A stretch of 17,089 nt of DNA from Siphonobacter sp048595215 (GTDB taxonomy: Bacteria; Bacteroidota; Bacteroidia; Cytophagales; Spirosomataceae): positions 1-17,089 of the forward strand of contig NZ_JBMDWJ010000152.1 in the NCBI RefSeq assembly GCF_048595215.1, in the 5' to 3' direction. How positions within the stretch are numbered: the stretch's first letter is position 1; each line of letters opens with the position of its first letter. The notes below the pieces were generated by a model that ran no database searches, was not told the origin of the DNA, and worked only from the letters and a program-made list of their open reading frames with translations. The position numbers and the translations under genes were made by a program. Of this stretch, positions 5,091 through 11,463 are shown in pieces.

Positions 5091-7250
5091 TTACACCAAT
5101 TCCAGCGGATACTTCCGTTGCCGTTTCCCCGTCAGATTAAACAGGGCGTTGGCCAGGGCTGGAGCGACGGGCGGTAAACCCGGTTCGCCCACGCCGCCGG
5201 GAGCTTCCTGATTGTCGATGATGTGGACTTCCATGATCGGCGTTTCGTTGATGCGTAGCACCGGATAATTATGGAAGTTCGTTTGTTCCACGGCTCCATT
5301 GGCAAACGTGATCGGGCTTTTGATCGCTGCCGTCAGACCGTAGATGATGTTACTTTCAGTCTGAGCTTTGATGTTATCGGGGTTTACCGTCATCCCGCAG
5401 TCAATCACCGATACTACTTTTTCGATCTTCACGCCATCCGCCGTTTTGGCTACCGTAAACACGTGAGCACAGATGGTACTGAACGAACGGGCGATGGCCA
5501 GTCCGCGAGCTTTCCCGGCGGGTAGCTTTTCGCGATAACCGGATTTTTCCGCCGCCGTTTCCAGTACTTTCACAAAACGGGGGGAATCTTTCAGTAACTC
5601 CAGTCGCAGATCCAGCGGATCTTTGCCCGCCGCGTGAGCCAGCTCGTCCACGAAGGATTCGTGCCCAAATACGTTCGTTGAGGCATACACCGAACGCCAC
5701 CAGAGGATGGGCAGGTCGGTACTCGCATTGTGGTAGCTACGGCGAATGTTCGGAATTTGAAGCGGACTGTCCTTCGGGCCAATGCCTTCTTCGGCCCAGC
5801 CGTCGGCCTTGCCCTTCAGGTCGGCTTTGAACACCTGCTTCTGAATCGATTCCGCAATGATTTTATGGTGAAAAGCCGTCACGTTGCCTTTCTCGTCAAT
5901 ACCACCTTCGAGTACACTCAGCATGGCGGGACGGTACGGACCCTGACTCATATCATCTTCCCGCGTCCAGATGAGCTTTACGGGAGCGTTGACCTGTTTG
6001 GATAAAAATACGGCTTCTTTCACAAAGTCCAGGTACGCTTTCCGGCCAAAAGCTCCCCCTAGAAACGTCACGTTGACTTTCACCTGTTCGGGTTTAAGAC
6101 CCAGGTACTGAGCCACCTCGCCAATGGTACCGTCGGGCCCCTGTACGGGAGCCCAGATTTCCACCGAATCGCCCTTAAACCAAGCCGTTGCGTTGACGGG
6201 TTCCATCGCGGCGTGAGCGGCAAAGGGTGTCTCATACGTAGCCTGAACCTTTTTGGATGCTTCGCCGTAGGCTTTGGCAAAATCGCCCGTATTGCCTGCG
6301 AAATCGCTGCCGTCTTTCTTGGCCAGCTCGTGCATTTGAGCCGAGAACTTTTCCGTCGATAACGCCGCTTCGTTTACCGGAGCCCACTTTACTTTCAGTT
6401 TTTTTCGTCCCTGTACCGCCGCCCAGTAGTTCGTGGCCAGTACGGCTACGGTTTCGACGGTGGTATGGGGCATCGCTCGTTCGGCTTTCAGTACTTTCTT
6501 GACGCCCGGTACTTTCATCGTCGCCGTGGTATCAAATGAAGCCACTTTGCCATGAATGGCCGGACAGCGTTCGATGCTGGCGTACAACATACCGGGTACC
6601 TCTACGTCGATGCCAAACTGTGCCTGACCCGTTACCTTCAGCGGTACGTCAGGCTTGGGAATGTTCTTGCCGAGTAACTTGAAATCCTTGGGATCTTTGA
6701 GCTTGGGATCTTTCGGTACGGGCAGTTGAGAAGCGTCTCCCACGAGTTCAGCGTAGGTAAAAGACTTGCCCGAAGGCTTGTGGTAAACCTTTGCCTCCTG
6801 GGCGTAACACTCGCTGACGGGTACCTGCCATTTATTGGCTGCGGCCTGTACGAGCATTTCTTTCACCGCCGCACCGGCTTTCCGCAGGGGCATCCAGCGG
6901 GTACGAACGGAAGAACTACCGCCCGAAAGCTGGGAGCCGTATTTGCCCTGACCGTTGGTCTGACTAATGTGAATCTGATCAAGCGATACTTCCAGTTCTT
7001 CCGCAATCAAAGCGGGCAGCGACTGGTACGTACCCTGCCCCATGTCAGGACGGGGGTTGAGTAAGGTAATTTTCCCCGTATCATCAATGAGGATATAAGG
7101 ACTGAATTCCAGACCGAGTGTAGTCTGGGGAATTTTATGAAGAACGACGTCTTCCGACTGAGCCGGAATCGAAAAACCCAGGGCGAGCAAAGCTCCGGCG
7201 GAGCCACTCGTTTTGAGGAAATTCCGGCGATTGATGTTGGATGTTTTCAT
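5091..7250 (-). CDS. Molybdopterin-binding large subunit of a xanthine dehydrogenase-family hydroxylase (IorB-like)
   Basis: This is the molybdenum subunit of an exported hydroxylase that adds oxygen from water to an aldehyde or N-heterocycle; the substrate cannot be read from sequence. The 719 residues start with a Tat signal, RRNFLK at 8-13 followed by a small hydrophobic segment (GSAGALLALGF), so it is folded with cofactor and moved to the periplasm. Marks of the family are MGQGTYQS at about 70, the aldehyde oxidase hammerhead region at about 210-290 (VTGQAQFGIDVEVPGMLYASI), AHAAMEP near 345, GGAFGRK at 398-404, EDDMSQGPYRP, and the catalytic glutamate Glu689 in GVGEPGLPP. Organisation is of the two-subunit IorAB kind without an FAD subunit. 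I chose the ATG at 7250, which places the twin arginines correctly; an upstream TTG would add nine residues. It follows the 2Fe-2S subunit gene after 45 bases. Confidence 0.95.
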   Translation of the reverse strand: MKTSNINRRNFLKTSGSAGALLALGFSIPAQSEDVVLHKIPQTTLGLEFSPYILIDDTGKITLLNPRPDMGQGTYQSLPALIAEELEVSLDQIHISQTNGQGKYGSQLSGGSSSVRTRWMPLRKAGAAVKEMLVQAAANKWQVPVSECYAQEAKVYHKPSGKSFTYAELVGDASQLPVPKDPKLKDPKDFKLLGKNIPKPDVPLKVTGQAQFGIDVEVPGMLYASIERCPAIHGKVASFDTTATMKVPGVKKVLKAERAMPHTTVETVAVLATNYWAAVQGRKKLKVKWAPVNEAALSTEKFSAQMHELAKKDGSDFAGNTGDFAKAYGEASKKVQATYETPFAAHAAMEPVNATAWFKGDSVEIWAPVQGPDGTIGEVAQYLGLKPEQVKVNVTFLGGAFGRKAYLDFVKEAVFLSKQVNAPVKLIWTREDDMSQGPYRPAMLSVLEGGIDEKGNVTAFHHKIIAESIQKQVFKADLKGKADGWAEEGIGPKDSPLQIPNIRRSYHNASTDLPILWWRSVYASTNVFGHESFVDELAHAAGKDPLDLRLELLKDSPRFVKVLETAAEKSGYREKLPAGKARGLAIARSFSTICAHVFTVAKTADGVKIEKVVSVIDCGMTVNPDNIKAQTESNIIYGLTAAIKSPITFANGAVEQTNFHNYPVLRINETPIMEVHIIDNQEAPGGVGEPGLPPVAPALANALFNLTGKRQRKYPLELV

Positions 7251-7295
7251 TGCCTGAGGCGTAAAGAGTAAAACCAAACCGGGGAAAAAGGAACA

Positions 7296-7805
7296 TTAAC
7301 GATCCAGACTTGCCGTCTTTTTCGCAGCGGCGGGCTTGGCTTCCTGAATGGAATCCGCCGCCCGGTGAATCGCTTTCCGAACCCGCTGGTAGGTTCCGCA
7401 GCGGCAAATGTTTCCCTGCATGTACAGGTCAATGTCTTCGTCAGTCGGCTTGGATTTTTCTTTCAGCAGGGCTACTGCACTCATGATTTGCCCCGACTGG
7501 CAGTAGCCGCACTGCGTCACCTGCTCATCGATCCAGGCTTGTTGGACGGCGTGCAGATGGTCGGGTGTACCGATGCCTTCGATGGTCGTGATTTTCTGTC
7601 CTTTCACGACCGATACCGGTGTGGAGCAGGAACGGATGGGTGAGCCGTTGAGGTGAACCGTACAGGCTCCGCACTGAGCCATACCGCAACCAAATTTGGT
7701 GCCTTTCAGACCCACTACATCCCGGATGGCCCAGAGCAGGGGCATTTCAGGATCTACGTCAATCGTATAGGCTTTGCCGTTGACGGTCAGTTTCGTTTGT
7801 GCCAT
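7296..7805 (-). CDS. 2Fe-2S small subunit of the molybdenum hydroxylase (IorA-like)
   Basis: This subunit carries electrons away from the molybdenum centre of its partner. Of its 169 residues, the N-terminal half is a plant-type ferredoxin domain with cysteines 40, 45, 48 and 60 (CGMAQCGACTVHLNG...C). The C-terminal half is the helical 2Fe-2S domain with cysteines 99, 102, 134 and 136 (CGYCQSGQ and NICRCGTY). All eight cluster ligands are present. There is no signal peptide; it is presumably carried out with the Tat-bearing large subunit. The tail after residue 150 is rich in Ala and Lys. The ATG at 7805 gives MAQTKLTVNG, the usual beginning; upstream in-frame codons only add a doubtful extension across the leader. 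First gene of the operon, with a TAnnTTTG promoter about 40 bases upstream. Confidence 0.95.
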   Translation of the reverse strand: MAQTKLTVNGKAYTIDVDPEMPLLWAIRDVVGLKGTKFGCGMAQCGACTVHLNGSPIRSCSTPVSVVKGQKITTIEGIGTPDHLHAVQQAWIDEQVTQCGYCQSGQIMSAVALLKEKSKPTDEDIDLYMQGNICRCGTYQRVRKAIHRAADSIQEAKPAAAKKTASLDR

Positions 7806-7844
7806 GATGAAATGGTAAATAGGGGTTTGCTCGCAGAAGTGTTT

Positions 7845-7852
7845 CAAAGATA
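7845..7852 (-). promoter_or_regulatory. -7 promoter element of the molybdenum hydroxylase operon
   Basis: TATCTTTG on the minus strand fits TAnnTTTG and would start transcription near 7841, leaving a leader of about 36 bases before the ATG at 7805. I see no good -33 element at the expected distance. Confidence 0.55.
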
Positions 7853-8070
7853 CGGATTAATTGCTCGCTACATCCATTGAAAATAAACCCGGACTGATGG
7901 AATTTTCACTGGTTCGTTGCTAGTAACAACAGAACGCATAATCCCCATAAAGCAGGAAACCGAAAGGAAAGTTCAGGTAGATAAAATTCTCCGAATAGTC
8001 GCAAAAGCCCTGTTAATCCCTGAAAATGTGCGAAATTTGAAAATTTGATTACCACATTTTATCAACACAT

Positions 8071-10107
8071 ATGAAAAGATACAACGCTCTGGTACTAGGG
8101 CTGGTGGCTTTAAGTACAGCCGCTTTCATAGGCAAACCCAGTGACGATCCCAAACGAAAAGGACTGGACTTGTCAGGCATGGACTTGTCAGTGAGTCCCC
8201 GCGAAGATTTCTTCCTGTACGCGAATGGTGCCTGGCTGAAGAATACGGAAATTCCAGCTTCGGAGACGGGTTGGGGTTCGTTCAATATCCTGCGGGATGA
8301 AAACAACCGTCACATTCACGATATTCTGGAAGCGGCGGCGAAAAGCAAGGCCAAGAAAGGCAGTATCGAGCAACGCGTCGGCGATTTTTACGCGTCCGGC
8401 ATGGATACCGTAGCCATCGAAAAACGCGGTTACGAGCCTATCAAGCCCATTTTGACCGAGATTGACCGGATCAAGGATTACAAATCACTGCTGGCGTACT
8501 CGGCGGCTCACCCGCTGGAAGGGGGCGGAACGTTCCTGGGCATTGGCGTAGGAGCGGATGCGAAAAACCCCGATGCGTACATTGTCAGTATGCGGCAAAC
8601 GGGTACCGGGCTTCCCGAAAAAGATTACTATACGAAGGACGACGCCGCGACTCAGAAAGTCCGCGAAGCTTACAAAAAATACATCAGCACGCTCTTCACG
8701 CTGACGGGTACGGAAGCTGCTAAGGCTCAGAAGCTGGCCGAAGATATACTGGCTCTGGAAACGAAAATCGCCGCTTCGCACCTGGGTCGGATCGAAATGC
8801 GGAATCCCATCGCTCAGTACAACAAATTTGCTACGAAGGATTTCGCCGCGAAAGTTCCGAACTTGGATCTGAACGCACTACTGACGACCCTGCGGATGAA
8901 AACCGACACGGTTATTGTCGGTCAACCCAAATACTACGAATATCTGAACACCATGCTTCCCAACGAAAACATCGAAACGCTGAAGGCGAAGATGAAGTTT
9001 TCGGTCATTAGCGGAGCCTCGGCGAACCTGAGCAGCCCCTTCGTAAACGCCAATTTCGAATACGTAGGTAAAACGCTGAATGGACAAAAAGTACAGCAGG
9101 ACCGCTGGAAACGTCTGTCGAGCCAGACCGACGGGATGCTGGGTGACTTACTGGGACAACTATACGTCGCTAAATACTTCAAGCCCGAATCCAAAAAACG
9201 CATGGACGAGCTGGTAGCGAACTTGCAGAAGGTATTCGAAACCCGCATCAAAGGGCTAGAGTGGATGACGGAAGAAACCAAGCAGGAAGCCCTGAAGAAG
9301 TTACATTCCTTCACACCGAAAATCGGGTACCCGACGAAGTGGAAAAACTACGACGGTGTAGTGGTGAAACGCGATGATTACTTCGGCAACCTGAAAGCTT
9401 TGAGCAAGTGGCGGTACGAAGAGATGATTAATCGGCTGGGTAAACCCGTTGATAAAACGGAATGGGGTATGACGCCTCCGACGGTAAATGCTTACTACAG
9501 CCCTGTACGCAACGAAATCGCCTTCCCGGCGGGTATTCTGCAATGGCCCTTCTTCGACCCCAATGCGGATGATGCCTTTAACTACGGAGCCATCGGAGCC
9601 GTCATCGGTCACGAAATGACGCACGGTTTCGACGATCAGGGTCGTCAGTACAACTACATGGGTATGCTGAAAAACTGGTGGAAGAAAGAAGATGCCGACC
9701 AGTTCAAGCAACGAGCACAACTGGTAATCGATCAGTTTGATGGCTATACCGTACTCGACAACCTGCACGTAAAAGGTCAGTTGACGCTGGGTGAAAACCT
9801 GGCTGATTTGGGTGGGTTGTCGGTATCGTACGCGGCTTTCAAAACGTATACGAAACAAGGCAAGTCCAACGAGAAAATTGACGGTTTCACGCCCGATCAG
9901 CGTTTCTTCCTGGCTTTTGCCCAGATCTGGCGTACGAAAACCCGCGATGAAGCCCTGCGTCTTCGCGTAAATACGGATCCGCACTCACCTGGCGAATTCC
10001 GTACGAACGGTCCGCTGTCGAACTTCGAACCCTTCTACGAAGCCTTCGGTGTGAAACCCGGCGATAAAATGTACCGTCCGGATGACATTCGGGCAAAAAT
10101 CTGGTAA
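8071..10107 (+). CDS. M13 family (neprilysin/PepO-like) zinc metallopeptidase, secreted
   Basis: This is a zinc endopeptidase of the M13 family that cuts oligopeptides, working in the periplasm or outside the cell. The 678 residues fit bacterial members. Residues 1-20 are a signal peptide (KRYNALVLGLVALSTAAFI) without a lipobox. The N-terminal M13 domain starts near 32 (GLDLSGMDLSVSPREDFFLYANGAWL). The catalytic part shows substrate-binding NAYY at 473-476, zinc motif HEMTH at 514-518 (VIGHEMTHGFDDQG), and the third zinc ligand Glu575 with Asp579 in GENLADLGG. The C-terminal end, MYRPDDIRAKIW, keeps the family's terminal tryptophan. The ATG at 8071 begins the signal peptide. It is divergent from the hydroxylase operon, with 265 bases between, and is closed by a hairpin terminator. 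All catalytic residues are intact. Confidence 0.97.
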   Translation: MKRYNALVLGLVALSTAAFIGKPSDDPKRKGLDLSGMDLSVSPREDFFLYANGAWLKNTEIPASETGWGSFNILRDENNRHIHDILEAAAKSKAKKGSIEQRVGDFYASGMDTVAIEKRGYEPIKPILTEIDRIKDYKSLLAYSAAHPLEGGGTFLGIGVGADAKNPDAYIVSMRQTGTGLPEKDYYTKDDAATQKVREAYKKYISTLFTLTGTEAAKAQKLAEDILALETKIAASHLGRIEMRNPIAQYNKFATKDFAAKVPNLDLNALLTTLRMKTDTVIVGQPKYYEYLNTMLPNENIETLKAKMKFSVISGASANLSSPFVNANFEYVGKTLNGQKVQQDRWKRLSSQTDGMLGDLLGQLYVAKYFKPESKKRMDELVANLQKVFETRIKGLEWMTEETKQEALKKLHSFTPKIGYPTKWKNYDGVVVKRDDYFGNLKALSKWRYEEMINRLGKPVDKTEWGMTPPTVNAYYSPVRNEIAFPAGILQWPFFDPNADDAFNYGAIGAVIGHEMTHGFDDQGRQYNYMGMLKNWWKKEDADQFKQRAQLVIDQFDGYTVLDNLHVKGQLTLGENLADLGGLSVSYAAFKTYTKQGKSNEKIDGFTPDQRFFLAFAQIWRTKTRDEALRLRVNTDPHSPGEFRTNGPLSNFEPFYEAFGVKPGDKMYRPDDIRAKIW

Positions 10108-10130
10108 AATTTATACAATTTACCTGAGCG

Positions 10131-10161
10131 AAACGGGGCTGACGTATGGTTAGCTCCGTTT
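10131..10161 (+). terminator. Terminator of the M13 peptidase gene
   Basis: AAACGGGGCT (10131-10140) pairs with AGCTCCGTTT (10152-10161), with one G-U pair and an 11-base loop, and runs into TTGTTTG. It begins 24 bases after the stop codon. Confidence 0.8.
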
Positions 10162-10191
10162 TTGTTTGTAGGGGGTATAGAATGCGGCTGC

Positions 10192-10340
10192 GATTGTTGG
10201 TGATGACGGTGAACCAATGGGAAAGATACCTGCAAACAGGTTGTTGGTGACGCTACGCTAAACACCAACAACGGCGAGATACCAGCAAATGGATGATTGG
10301 TGACGCTATGCTAAACACCAACAACGCAGGAGTACCCTGA
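10192..10340. repeat. Tandem array of about three palindromic repeat units (period about 53 bp)
   Basis: Three units follow one another: a decayed one (10192-10230), a perfect hairpin (10240-10272) and an imperfect one (10295-10325). The perfect one has GTTGTTGGTG and CACCAACAAC arms around the loop ACGCTACGCTAAA; the third has the loop ACGCTATGCTAAA. Between them AGATACC plus GCAAA recurs at 10224-10236 and 10277-10289, exactly 53 bases apart, with a shortened AGTACC at 10331. The same hairpin in reverse orientation is at 3252-3290. The array lies between the peptidase terminator and the end of the convergent small membrane protein gene. Confidence 0.8.
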
Positions 10341-10346
10341 AGTAAT

Positions 10347-10508
10347 TTACGACTTCGTACTATCCGGCGTAATGGGTAGTACCCGGTCGATCCCTTTCTT
10401 ACGATTCCAGGGAGCGGTGGTCCGGAGGGCCATGTCGATGGTAAGCAGAATGACAATCAGGGTGAAAACCAGAAAGCCAAGGAAGAATATTTTTTTCTGA
10501 CGACTCAT
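10347..10508 (-). CDS. Small single-pass membrane protein (53 residues)
   Basis: The protein begins MSRQKK, then has one membrane helix at about residues 7-27 (IFFLGFLVFTLIVILLTIDMAL), and then a basic segment RRT-like TTAPWNRKKG and a short polar tail. Small proteins with a basic start, one helix and a following TTAPW/TT-P-N-K motif are, as I recall, common in Bacteroidota and have no known function. The ATG at 10508 is chosen because a TAnnTTTG promoter lies only eight bases upstream, so the longer frame reaching back to 10589 would begin before the transcript. The positive-inside rule puts both basic segments in conflict, so orientation is uncertain. It stands alone, converging on the M13 peptidase gene. 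Confidence 0.7.
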   Translation of the reverse strand: MSRQKKIFFLGFLVFTLIVILLTIDMALRTTAPWNRKKGIDRVLPITPDSTKS

Positions 10509-10515
10509 AGCCCGG

Positions 10516-10523
10516 CAAAGGTA
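10516..10523 (-). promoter_or_regulatory. -7 promoter element of the small membrane protein gene
   Basis: TACCTTTG on the minus strand matches TAnnTTTG. With the start site expected three or four bases further on (about 10512), the mRNA would have only about four leader bases before the ATG at 10508. No clear -33 element is seen. Confidence 0.5.
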
Positions 10524-10674
10524 CGACAAATGCCAGAACGCAGTTTGTGGAATTAAAAAATGTGCTTTTTCGGTAAGAAAAGTTAACAAATATTTTAAAG
10601 GCCTTGACGCTTTTTCGCAAAGAAACGTATAGATTTAGGCCAGACAAGAAATGAATAGTCCCTTAACCGAAACA

Positions 10675-10705
10675 ACCGGGTCTGTCCAATCAGGTCAGAC
10701 CCGGT
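10675..10705. terminator. GC-rich hairpin terminator after the histidine phosphatase gene
   Basis: ACCGGGTCTG (10675-10684) and CAGACCCGGT (10696-10705) form a perfect 10-bp stem with an 11-base loop, 13 bases past the stop of the minus-strand phosphatase gene. The better T-rich tail (GCTTTTATACCTTT) is on the plus strand, so it could also end a short plus-strand transcript. Confidence 0.75.
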
Positions 10706-10717
10706 GCTTTTATACCT

Positions 10718-11230
10718 TTACGGAATATCAAATCCCGCCAATTTCTCCGGCGAATCGTAAAACATCAAGCGACCCGTACGACTGGAAACTTCGGCCCAGC
10801 TAAGTTGCTCGAAAGCAATAGCAATAATGCCACAGGGGGGAACCGTACCCAGAATTTCATGACAGAGGTACTCCGACAAATACGTCACGCTGGGGTTATG
10901 TCCGACAATCATGGCCGAGTGAACCGTTTTCGGAATGGCATTGATGGCCGCCAAATAATAGCGTGGAGCTCCTTCGTATAAATCTTCGATGTACTGCGTT
11001 TTTTCAAAATCAAAGCCCAACTGTTCGGCCAGTACCTGAGCGGTCATTCGCGTACGCTCCGATGGACTACTCACGAGAACGTCGAGTTGAATAGGTTTTT
11101 CGTTCAGTAGGCGGCCCATACGAGCGGCATCAATCAGACCCTGGGGCGTCAACGAACGCTGATAATCGTAAGACGTACCTGCAGGCTGTTCGGCTTCGGC
11201 GTGGCGAACCAGATAAAGTAGTTTAGTCAT
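10718..11230 (-). CDS. sixA: SixA-type phosphohistidine phosphatase (histidine phosphatase superfamily)
   Basis: This cytoplasmic phosphatase of the branch 1 histidine phosphatase superfamily is 170 residues long, like SixA, which removes phosphate from histidine residues of phosphotransfer proteins. The nucleophile is His10 in the RHAEAEQ motif (LVRHAEAEQ, 7-15). SSPSERTRMTA at 54-64 supplies the second phosphate-pocket arginine. Glu86 in EDLYEG is the likely acid, and His111 in VGHNPSV is the second catalytic histidine. All four elements are intact. The ATG at 11230 gives MTKLLYLVRHAEAE, the typical start; the frame upstream is open but crosses the promoter. SixA assignment over other small members of the superfamily rests on length and motif spacing, so the exact substrate is not certain. 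Confidence 0.88.
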   Translation of the reverse strand: MTKLLYLVRHAEAEQPAGTSYDYQRSLTPQGLIDAARMGRLLNEKPIQLDVLVSSPSERTRMTAQVLAEQLGFDFEKTQYIEDLYEGAPRYYLAAINAIPKTVHSAMIVGHNPSVTYLSEYLCHEILGTVPPCGIIAIAFEQLSWAEVSSRTGRLMFYDSPEKLAGFDIP

Positions 11231-11254
11231 TGAGGAAGTAGATAGCAATGTATT

Positions 11255-11262
11255 CAAACCTA
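11255..11262 (-). promoter_or_regulatory. -7 promoter element of the histidine phosphatase gene
   Basis: TAGGTTTG on the minus strand matches TAnnTTTG and predicts a start near 11251, about 20 bases before the ATG at 11230. The -33 region is only a T run. Confidence 0.55.
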
Positions 11263-11346
11263 CGATATTTATAGAAAAAAGAGGGCAGCCGTTGGATAAA
11301 ATCACGGGGAAAGCGGCAGAACCACGAATAAACGCGGGAAAATGGC

Positions 11347-11354
11347 TAATTTTG
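11347..11354 (+). promoter_or_regulatory. -7 promoter element of prfC
   Basis: TAATTTTG matches TAnnTTTG and puts the transcript start near 11358, leaving a leader of about 106 bases that contains two strong hairpins before the ATG at 11464. No clear -33 element is visible. Confidence 0.55.
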
Positions 11355-11357
11355 TAG

Positions 11358-11378
11358 AACGGCTCAGTAAGAGCCGTT
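11358..11378 (+). promoter_or_regulatory. Hairpin at the predicted 5' end of the prfC mRNA
   Basis: AACGGCTC (11358-11365) and GAGCCGTT (11371-11378) form a perfect 8-bp stem with a 5-base loop, followed by TTCCGTTTCC. It begins at the predicted transcription start. It could protect the 5' end, or act as an early attenuator-like stop. Confidence 0.5.
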
Positions 11379-11407
11379 TTCCGTTTCCAAAACCAGGGAA
11401 GCGTACC

Positions 11408-11447
11408 CCGCAGGAAAGAAAAGTCGTTCTGATTTCCTTTCCTGCGG
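11408..11447 (+). promoter_or_regulatory. Second long hairpin in the prfC leader
   Basis: CCGCAGGAAAG (11408-11418) is the exact complement of CTTTCCTGCGG (11437-11447). After one mismatch, AAA/TTT extends the stem, leaving a loop of about 10 bases. It ends 16 bases before the prfC ATG, close enough to affect ribosome access. Confidence 0.5.
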
Positions 11448-11463
11448 AGTCGATATTTTGATT

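Noticed and set aside
5271..7064. Several plus-strand frames of 80-112 codons across the molybdenum subunit gene
   Set aside because: They are antisense or out-of-frame shadows of the IorB-like gene, which has the full set of family motifs.
7916..7930. Imperfect palindrome GTTGCTAGTAACAAC between the divergent hydroxylase and peptidase genes
   Set aside because: It has one mismatch in seven pairs and no regulator gene nearby; this is within what chance allows.
9301..9984. 227-codon open frame antisense to the M13 peptidase
   Set aside because: It is the shadow of a strongly coding gene on the other strand; the sequence is rich in Arg, Phe and Val without any recognisable domain.
10240..10325. 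Repeats near 10240 as a CRISPR array
   Set aside because: The unit is a hairpin with a conserved loop, the spacers are similar to each other rather than unique, and no cas gene is present.
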